Below are positions 38,801-64,000 of a stretch of 64,000 nucleotides of DNA, one piece after another. The stretch covers positions 139,403,077-139,467,076 of the forward strand of contig NC_134365.1 in assembly GCF_035582795.1 (NCBI RefSeq), read 5' to 3'. The notes under the pieces are model-generated. The model searched no databases. It saw only the letters and a program-made list of their open reading frames with translations, and was not told the DNA's origin. The position numbers were made by a program, and so were the translations under genes. The stretch comes from Mycteria americana (Eukaryota; Chordata; Aves; Ciconiiformes; Ciconiidae). Positions within the stretch are counted from its first letter, which is position 1; every line of letters begins with the position of its first letter.

Positions 38801-39990
38801 TATCCCTTTCCCCCATCAATTCTAGTTTAAAGCTCTCTCAATCCCACAAGTCCCGCCAGCTTACTCCCAAAGACCCATTTTCACCATTGGGACAGGTGGA
38901 TCCTGTCAGGCCCCAACATACTTTGTCTCTCAAAGGCTCTTCCATGGCTTAAAAACCCAACGTTTTGGCAGAGGAACCGGTCCTGGAGCCAGGTATTGAT
39001 ATCCTGGGCTCCCCTGTTTCTTACGAGGTCTCCCCCCATTACTAGAAGGATTGAGGAAAATACTACCTGTGCTCCCAAATTTTTTAGCATTCTTTCCAGG
39101 GCTCTGAAGTCTCTTTTGATTGACCTCAGACTTTTTGTTGTGACATCATTTGTATCCACGTGAAAGAGCAGGAATGGATAGTAGTCTGAAGGTTGAACTA
39201 GGCTCTTCAGTCTTGTGGTGACATCCCTAATTCAGGCCCCAGGGAGGCAGCAAACTTCCCTGAAGAGGGTCCTGTCTGCAAATGGGTGCTTCCGTTCTGC
39301 ACAGGAGGGAATCGCCAATGACCATAACTCGCCATTGTTTCTTCTTGGTGCTGGTCTTAATGCAGGTTTTGTTACAAGGGGCTGGTCTCTCTGATCTTCG
39401 CAAGACTGCTTGTGCAGGTTCCTCCTTTTTCTCATTATGTGCTTCATCTACCGTACCCAGGGTCTTGTAACTGCTCTGTAAGGGTATCTTAGAAGGTAAC
39501 TTAGAGGGTAAGGAGGGGTTTCTCTTACCGCTCTGTGTTGTAACCTTTTTCCACCCTTCCTTATCCCTTGTGACACTGCCTTCCTCCTGGCACAAAGCAG
39601 ATCCAGGACCTGGCTCTGTAGTGGCCACGGTGAGTTGGCTTCTGTACATCACAGATGGCAGATTATGGCTCCATTGATCAATCTCCCTCTCAGACTCTTG
39701 AATACTCCTCAGACTGCTCACCTTCTCCTGCAGCTCAGCCACCAAGCAGAGCAGTTCATCAGTCTGGTTACACCTCCTGCAGTCTTGCTTGCAATCACTT
39801 TCCACCTCTAGGAATATCCCTTCACACATCCCACAGCCAGAAACCTGGGTGGTCACATGCTTGAACAGGAGCTCTGTCTGTGTGGCTGCATTGATGCTAC
39901 CAGGTGCTAGAAGCTCAGAAGCAGGGGACACTGCTTTTTGCTGGGTGGTCACCATGCTGCCGCTGCCGCACACCTGCCCTGTTTCCCATT
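35857..39990 (-). mobile_element. CR1 LINE copy B, nearly full length, inactive
   Basis: About 4.1 kb on the minus strand, carrying both CR1 ORFs in order. The ORF1 part runs 39973-39227 and continues in another frame at 39159-38881 (DTNDVTTKS, GPDRIHLSQ). The endonuclease is split at 38819-38481 (NTRSMRKKQDKLEAL, ETWWNESHDW), 38364-38140 (GDFNFPDINW) and 38137-37934 (GHSDHEIVEF). The reverse transcriptase is at 37529-36399 (GNYRPVSLT, FADDTKLGG) and the C-terminal part at 36549-36007. It is more diverged from A, C, D and E than they are from each other, and it lacks their one-base deletion before the GTVLFNTF motif. Frameshifts and stops make it inactive. The 5' boundary is uncertain. Confidence 0.93.
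39227..39973 (-). pseudogene. CR1-B ORF1 (Cys-rich, coiled-coil, esterase start)
   Basis: A 248-codon frame. The N-terminal part has a Cys-rich cluster (CGMCEG and CKQDCRRC, residues about 47-76) of the zinc-finger/PHD-like kind described in CR1-type ORF1 proteins. A heptad-like helical stretch (LLCLVAELQEKVSSL) follows, then a polar linker. Near the end is WRVMVIGDSLL, the first block of the GDSL-like esterase domain known in CR1 elements. The esterase continues downstream in another frame (HVDTNDV...), so ORF1 is broken by at least one frameshift. ORF1 products bind nucleic acid in related elements; that role is inferred here. Confidence 0.8.
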
Positions 39991-40794
39991 ATTGAAAGTG
40001 AGTTACCTTCAAGGGAAGCAGCAGGCATCCAGAAATACCTGAAATAAATGCAGTTAGTTTCCAAGCTCTCCAGGGTCAGCAATGCAACTACACCTCTCCT
40101 GTTTTCCCCTTCCTAAGGGGTCAATAAGATAGGGTAGCCAGAGAGGGCACCACTGCCTTCCTCTGAGGGATGAAGAGGATGAGAAGTGCTAAGGCAGTAA
40201 TGCTGGAAGTGGTGGTGCATGCTAATGCAGGAACTGCAGCAAATCACACAACTGGCAGGTTCAGAGGAGCTTTGGCACTTGTGATTTGGATATCCTCAAG
40301 TCCTATCACTTAGTGATGAAATGCTTGCAGAACCACCCCGATTTGAAAAGTTTCATGTAGGTAATCCTGCCATGGTTTGTGAAGTCATTCTAAGGCAAGA
40401 GTGCAAGGGAGCACTGGAAGAGCCTCTACAGAACAACGTGGAACCCAGACACTGATGGACCCGACCAAATCACATAGCAGGAAAGCAGCTCCATATGAAA
40501 TAAAGGCTTAAGGTTAGGGCAAGCAAGCAACAGTAAGGATGCCCACATTAAACATGCAAGTGTGTCAATTTATGGGCTTCTAGAGACCATGAAACACAGT
40601 ACTATCATTTATTATAGGGCTTGATATTGCCTTTTAAAAAATTGTGCATGACATTTTTATGGGAGAGGGCTACTACTCAACACAGGTTATTTTGATCCTA
40701 ATTTCATGGACTGCAATTGATATGGATTAACTTCCTTTCTTCCTCTATGTATATTTTTATAAATACACAATATCTATATGATATAGATATTTCT
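39991..40794. other. Spacer between head-to-head CR1-B and CR1-C
   Basis: About 800 bases between the 5' ends of two oppositely oriented CR1 copies. Part of it near 40.0-40.15 kb could still be CR1-B 5' UTR. Nothing coding was seen. Confidence 0.5.
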
Positions 40795-43499
40795 GTTAGA
40801 AACCACAGAAGCACCTAAGAACAGTCACATAGGAATTAGGGCTTCTCCACCAAAAAAGGTGGCAGGATGCATAGCCCACCTGAAGTTCATCTATACCAAT
40901 ATTCATCTATACCAGCATGGGCAACAAACAGCAGGAGCTGGAAGCCATTGTGCAGCAGGAAAAATGTGATATAGTTGCTGTCACGGAAACATGGTGGGAT
41001 GACTCGTGCAACTGGAGTGCTGCAATGGACGGCTATAAACTGTTCAGAAGGCAGAGGCAAGGAAGGTGAGGCAGCCGGGTAGCCCTGTATGTATGTCAGG
41101 GAGTGTTTTGATTGTCTAGAGCTTGATGGTGGTGATGAAAGGGTCAAGTGTTTATGGTTAAGAATGAGGGGAAAGGCCAGTAAGGCAGCTATCATGGTGG
41201 CAGTCTGTTCTAGACCACCCAACCAGGATGAAGAGACAGATGAAATATTCTATAAGCAGCTGGGAGAAGTCTCACGACTGCTAGCCCTTGTTCTTGTGGG
41301 GGACTTCAACTTACCAGATGTCTGCTGGAAATACAATGCAGTGGAGAGGAAACAGTCTAGGAGGTTCCTGAAGTGTGTGGAAGATGATAACTTCCTGATA
41401 CAGCTGGTGAGGGAGCCAGCTAGGGAAGGTGCCCCGCTGGACCTGTTGTTTGTGAACGGAGAGGGACTTGTGGGTGATGTGACAGCTGGAGGCCATCTTG
41501 GGCATAGCGATCATGAAATGAGAGAGTTTTTGATTCTCGGAGAAGTAAGGAGCGGGGTCAGCAGAACTGCTACCTTGGACTTCTGGAGGGCAGACTTTGG
41601 CCTGTTTAGGGGCCTGGTTGACAGAGTCCCTTGGGAGGCAGCCCTGAAGGGCAAAGGAGTCCAGGAAGGCTGGACATCCTTCAAGAAGGAAATCTTAAGG
41701 GCGCAGGAGCAGGCTGTCCCCATGTGCCGAAAGATGAGCAGGTGGGGAAGAAGACCGGCCTGGCTGAACAGAGCACTTTGGCTGGATCTCGGGGAAAAAA
41801 AAAAAAGAGAGTTTATGACCTTTGGAAGAAAGGGCAGGCCACTCAGGAGGACTACAAGGATGTCGTGAGGTTACGCAGGGAGAAAATTAGAAGTGCCAAC
41901 GCCCTACTGGAACTTAATCTGGCTACTGCGGTAAAAGACAGTAAAAATGTTTCTCTAAATACATTAACAACAAAAGGAGGGCTAAAGAGAATCTCCATCC
42001 CTCAGTGGATGCGGGGGGAAACACAGTGACAAAGGCTGAGGAAAAGGCTGAGGTACTTAATGCCTTCTTTGCCTCAGTCTTTAATAGTAAAGACCAGTTG
42101 TTCCCGGGGTACCAGCCCACTGAGCTGGAAGACAGGGACAGGGAGCAGAATGAAGCCCCCATAATCCAAAAGGAAATGGTTAGTGACCTGCTGCACCACT
42201 TAGACACACACAAGTCTATGGGGACAGGTGGGATCCACCCGAGGGTACTGAGGGAGCTGGCAGAAGTGCTCACCAAGCCACTTTCAATCCTTTATCAGCA
42301 GTCCTGGCTATCCGGGGAGGTCCCAGTTGACTGGAAGTTAGCAAATGTGATGCCCATCTACAAGAAGGGCCAGAAAGAGGAACCGGGGAACTACAGGCCT
42401 GTCAGTCTGACCTTGGTGCCAGGGAAGGTTATGGAGCAGATGATCTTGAGTACCATGACACAGCACGTACGGGACAACCAGGTGATCAGGCCCAGCCAGC
42501 ATGGGTTTATGAAAGGCAGGTCCTGCTTGACTAACCTGATCTCCTTCTGTGACAAGCTGACCCGCTTAGTGGATGAGGGAGAGGCTGTGGATGTTGTCTA
42601 CCTAGGCTTTAGTAAAGCCTTTGACACCGTTTCCCACAGCATTCTCCTCGAGAAACTGGCTGCTCATGGCTTGGATGGGCGTACTCTTTGCTGGGTAAAA
42701 AACTGGCTGGATGGCCGAGCCCAGAGAGTGGTGGTGAATGGAGTTAAATCCAGTTGGTGGCCGGTCACAAGTGGTGTTCCCCAGGGCTCAGTATGGGGCC
42801 AGTTCTGTTTAATATCTTTATCAACGATGTGGACGAGGGCATCGAGGGCACCCTCAGTAAGTTGGCAGATGACACCAAGTTGTGCGGGAGTGTTGATCTG
42901 CTGGAGGGTAGGAAGGCTCTTTGGAGGCATCTGGACAGGCTGGATCGATGGGCTGAGGCCAATTGTATGAGCTTCAACAAGGCCAAGTGTCGGGTCCTGC
43001 ACTTGGGCCACAGCAACCCCATGCAACTCTACAGGCTTGGGGAAGAGTGGCTGGAAAGCTGCCAGGTGGAAGAGGACCTGGGGGTGTTGGTGGACAGCCG
43101 GCTGAATATGAGCCAGCAGTGTGCCCAGGTGGCCAAGAAGGCCAACAGCATCCTGGCTTGTATCAGAAATCGTGCGGCCAGCAGGAGTAGGGAAGTGATC
43201 GTGCCCCTGTACTCAGCACTGGTGAGGCCGCACCTCGAATGCTGTGTTCAGTTTTGGGCCCCTCACTACAAGAAAGACATGGAGGTGCTGGAGCGTGTCC
43301 AGAGAAGGGCAACAAAGCTGGTGAAGGGTCTGGAGCAGAAGTCTTATGAGGAGCGGCTGAGGGAGCTGGGGTTGTTTAGCCTGGAGAAAAGGAGGCTGAG
43401 GGGAGACCTTATCGCTCTCTACAGCTACCTGAAAGGAGGTTGTAGAGAGGTGGGGGTTGGTCTCTTCTCCCAGGTAACAAGCGATAGGACAAGAGGAAA
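40795..43499 (+). mobile_element. CR1 LINE copy C, truncated at both ends
   Basis: Plus-strand CR1. It begins at about 40795 with ttagaaaccacagaagcacc, well inside the element compared with copy A, then encodes the endonuclease (41089-41868) and reverse transcriptase pieces (41631-42029, 42005-42970, 42754-43499). It shares with copy A an A12 frameshift tract (41805-41816) and the one-base deletion before the GPVLFNIF motif. Homology stops abruptly at 43499 within the C-terminal region; the normal 3' tail is absent. CR1 copies are usually 5'-truncated but keep their 3' end, so the 3' loss needs a later event. An LTR-like sequence follows. Confidence 0.93.
40795..43499 (+). repeat. Right arm of the CR1-A/CR1-C inverted repeat
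   Basis: Counterpart of 25654-28352, in opposite orientation. The arms are nearly equal in length (about 2.70 kb each), with only small differences such as a short duplication at 40890-40916 in this arm. Confidence 0.85.
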
Positions 43500-43599
43500 G
43501 CTAGCTCCTGAGCTCAGTTACTTGCTCTCTTCAATGTCTTTTGTTCTCTTTCCTCTACTTTACCTTTCTTACAAGTACAGCACAACACGGACGTGGAGA

Positions 43600-43860
43600 A
43601 AAACAAGATGACTGTCCGCTATCACACCTAATTGCGGCGGGGAGTTTCACCAAAGCAGCCATCACTCAGAGACTGGCTGGGCATCAGTCTGCTGGCGGGA
43701 GGTGGTGAGTGATTGGTTTTGCACAATTTGCCCTTTTTTTTTTTTGTCATTTATTAAACTGTCTTTATCTCCACCCACAAGCTGCTCTCACTTCTGCCCT
43801 CCCCATTCTCTCCTCAACCCGGCTGGGTGGGGTCTTGGCTGCCAGCCACCACACAACACC
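43600..43860 (+). mobile_element. Endogenous-retrovirus LTR-like fragment (probable ERVL type)
   Basis: The block contains a ctggctgggcatcagtctgc...ggtggtgagtgattgg stretch, then a T-rich run and ttattaaactgtctttatct, then cccacaag and an ggctgggtgggg segment, ending near ccaccacacaaca. This order resembles the 3' half of avian ERVL-type LTRs, in which the attaaactgtctttatctc motif carries the polyadenylation signal. Both ends and the internal retroviral region are unclear, and no viral gene was seen. The 100 bases between 43500 and 43600 may belong to the same insertion. Family assignment is from memory. Confidence 0.6.
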
Positions 43861-44794
43861 TGACAGACCGCAGAGCGCCAGCATTGCCAATAGACGCCTG
43901 ACAAATAACTCAGAGAGGGACTTGTGCAGTGAAAACACACTCAGGTTTCACTCCTGATAGGCCACTGCCTCAGCACCAGGCTCTGAGCTTTTGATGTTTA
44001 AAAACCCTGAGTCCATGACAAGAGCTTCCAGAACAGCTGCAAACTTCAAGTACTTTTACTGAGAAAGGCAAAAATTTGTGCTTCCACTAGGGCAGTAGAA
44101 TAAGTCAAAATAAGGTTTATAGACAAATATGAACTAAAACCTCTAACTTCCGCTATGCAATGCGGTAGTTTTTCCTTTATGTCCAAATAATGCTGTTGAG
44201 AGAAGAAAGTTTCCCGCCAGGCTGAACTGTCATCTGATCTTCAGACCAGAATTCCAGCATGGACCAGGGAGCATAGAGCATGAAACACCAAACACCTCTA
44301 TTTTCTGTTTCCATGCCTTCTAATTCTGTCAAAATGGAAGGGGTTTTCACAGAGCTGTTGGAATTCACCTATAACTCATCATAAGCATTTCAAGTGCGCA
44401 AAATGCAGCACGCACACTAAGCTTAATTCTGTATTTTCCTTCTGCTCTTTCCTCCATCTCATCCTGTTAAATACAGTTGAGTGGGTTTGCTTACAACAGT
44501 CTGAGAAATAAGAACTTCAGCTGCTCATAAAGTGTTAATTCAAACTCCCAATGAAATTTATACATAGTGTCCCTTCTGTCAGACCATAAAAAGAAGAAGG
44601 ATGATCTTATTATAAAGATGTGTACCAGTCTGGTGTGATTAACAGTTCATCCTTATGTCCAAGACAGCCGGAGCATGATTTATGAGCAAGGTTTGCATGA
44701 GAATCAATGCCTACGTTCTTCCCTATTTGACCTGTGCAGGGCATGGTCTCCAAAATATAGGATCAAAAGAATAAAAACACAAGCAATCTCTTGG
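43861..44794. other. Region downstream of PRPS2
   Basis: Non-coding sequence between the LTR-like fragment and the inferred PRPS2 3' end. No repeat or gene was recognised. Confidence 0.5.
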
Positions 44795-46798
44795 CACAAG
44801 TAATTTTCAAGTTTTATTTACAATACTTGTGCACAGTAAAGGCAAACAATTCAGCATTTTGTTTGTAACAAAGATCTGATCTATAAAGCAACTGAATTGA
44901 TACTGTGTATTAAAAGTATTGTATACCTTTTGCATAGTAGTAAGGTCTAAACTTTGGTATAATTATGTGGCCACAGACTTGGGGTTAACAAATTAACTGC
45001 AAAGTAGTATTTTCAAGACAATAGGTTAAATAATCTTACATTTTAAAAATTACTTTACTGAATAAAACGATCATGTAGATTAATTTCCACTGTGTTATAA
45101 CGTATTTTTGAAAATTCAACTGTAATGAGTTCTCCTCTGAGAACTAGTGGCTAAACTGAATTCTTATCACAATATTTTATATACCCCATTTCTGTATTCA
45201 TCTCTGAAAGCAGTACAAGTGAAATTCTGTTTTCCTCATTTTTATATAGGAAAAAGAAACCCACCTATAAAGACAAAATAGATTAATTCTCAGAGAAACC
45301 AGAAGAATAGTCTGTCTGAAGACTGTCTTAAATGGAATGTAATAATCCATTTTATAATACAACATTGCATCATTACTATAAATATATCCCAGAATAAGCA
45401 AGGTAGGATGAAATAAGGCTATTTTTTATGCAGCTCCAGAGTAAAGAAGCATCTATCAAGCATGGCAAATGCTTTTGTAATTAACTGCAATTTCAGGTAG
45501 GAAACTGAGTTTTCCTGTGTTCTAGGTGCAGGAACACTACCTTAATACACAGAAACTCTTCCTTTCTAGCAGGAAGACTGAAAACACTCCATAGAAGGAT
45601 TCAAAGACCTAAAATTACAATATTAGATTTGTCTTTTTCCCCCAGAATCCGTTACTGACTGCATTACCAGTACTTAACCATAAGCCTTCTCAGCATACAA
45701 GAGGCAAAACTGTTTTCATAAAGATTTTAATTCTCTAATGTTAAAGTATTTGAGACTAGTTAGTCTACCATAGTACACTGGCTGCACAGTAAAGTACTGT
45801 GGTACTTTGTAATAGAAATCTGAAGCTCTATTGACTGTGTAGTCTGAAAAAAAACAAAAGTATTTTCAGATACTTTTTAATCAAGTAAATGTGGGTAGAG
45901 AGCAGCTTGTATAAATATAAGTGTGTTTAAATTTGCTGTTTGGACTTTGCATAGTGAAGCTTTACAATATTAACAGGAAAACTGCTATGAAATGATTCAT
46001 ATGATCACAATCAAGGAATGTCAAAAACTACGGGAAAAAAATGAATTTAAATCAAACTGCTCATGATTAAAGATTGGTCCTTATTATTGAAACACATGAA
46101 ACGAATCATCCCAGGAATACTGAAACATTAATCTTACAACTGAAGACAGTAACTGCACAGAATAGATGTTAAGCAAACGATTTAATGTAATGAGAGCTTT
46201 ACAAAAGAAAATAGCAGCCACATGTATCTCGTGGAAAAAAGGAACATGAAATATATGAAACACAGTTAATACTCTGGATGTGTCAACAGTTCCTCAAAAT
46301 TAACCTGAAGTTTACATTCTGTTAGGGCTTACAAAATCCTACTCATGGTAGTTAAACATAACAAAACAAAAGCCAACAGCTGCTTGCCTGACAGATGAAT
46401 AGATACAAGATACCCAAGCCTGCAGCATTTAGCTTAACACAGAAAATGATCTTACATGCATACATCCCATTAAGTTCTATGAACAGTTTGTAGTTCTGTA
46501 TAGAAAAACAGATCTGAAGCAGCAGTTTAGCAGCAAGTGAGGATAGGCACATAAAAGTGAACTTATGCAATACACAAGACTTCCAGACTCTCAAGGGAAT
46601 TCATAAAGTTTCTGCAAGACGGAGATTTACTGCCCATTTACAAAGAACAAATGGTAATTACAAGACAAATATAATAATTAAACATACAAGCTCTGGAATT
46701 GTGCAAAGATACTCATTTCTTGTGGTTGAGATGCATTGTTAAGAACAACAGTGCTAGCTGAAGGGACCTTTGCAAAGATGCAACGTAATCTCCTGCAG
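44795..46798 (-). other. PRPS2: PRPS2 3' untranslated region (inferred)
   Basis: About 2 kb of AT-rich sequence between the stop codon and a canonical AATAAA. It contains several ATTTA and TTTTAAA-like stretches. The extent is inferred from the signal only. Confidence 0.6.
44813..44818 (-). terminator. PRPS2: PRPS2 polyadenylation signal
   Basis: AATAAA on the minus strand, about 1.98 kb downstream of the stop codon, with cleavage expected near 44.79-44.80 kb. It is the candidate distal poly(A) signal; other signals may be used. Confidence 0.6.
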
Positions 46799-63999
<17,201 letters not shown>

Positions 64000-64000
64000 G

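Overview
This is a vertebrate nuclear window, almost certainly from a bird. The reasons are CR1-type LINEs as the dominant repeat, an intact single-coding-exon TLR7, a decayed TLR8 beside it, and PRPS2 on the same strand upstream. That order (PRPS2 - TLR7 - TLR8) is the conserved vertebrate arrangement, read here on the minus strand from right to left. I cannot name the species.

Layout, left to right. 1-9.85 kb is gene-poor AT-rich sequence with a CpG-rich patch near 3.2-3.5 kb. 9.85-12.06 kb holds TLR8 pseudogene remains (minus): leucine-rich repeats are recognisable in order across many stops and frameshifts, and no TIR domain was found. 12.06-21.7 kb is intergenic and should contain the TLR7 3' UTR. 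21.725-24.868 kb is the TLR7 main coding exon (minus), open for 1042 codons. 25.39-43.5 kb is a block of CR1 elements: copy A (minus, 25.4-28.9 kb), copy B (minus, 35.9-40.0 kb, nearly full length with ORF1 and ORF2 remains) and copy C (plus, 40.8-43.5 kb). A and C are close relatives in opposite orientation, forming a 2.7 kb inverted repeat around a 12.4 kb spacer. An endogenous-retrovirus-like LTR fragment follows C. 44.8-64.0 kb is PRPS2 (minus): 3' UTR and exons 7 to 2, with exon 1 beyond the right edge. Intron 5 carries two younger CR1 tails (D, E) and one much older CR1 tail (F), all antisense to the gene.

The functional content is one innate immune receptor for single-stranded RNA in endosomes (TLR7), one purine/pyrimidine/NAD precursor enzyme (PRPS2) and a dead paralogue of TLR7 (TLR8). 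The genes share a strand and ancestral synteny; nothing suggests they form a joint pathway.

I found no evidence of a new biological system. The most interesting observations are the TLR8 decay with no CR1 visible inside the recognisable part, the large CR1 inverted repeat between TLR7 and PRPS2, frameshifts shared between separate CR1 copies, and the CR1 copy that has lost its 3' end next to an LTR. Exon boundaries were read by eye from translated homology plus AG/GT splice sites; family assignments rest on remembered family features, not on a database search.
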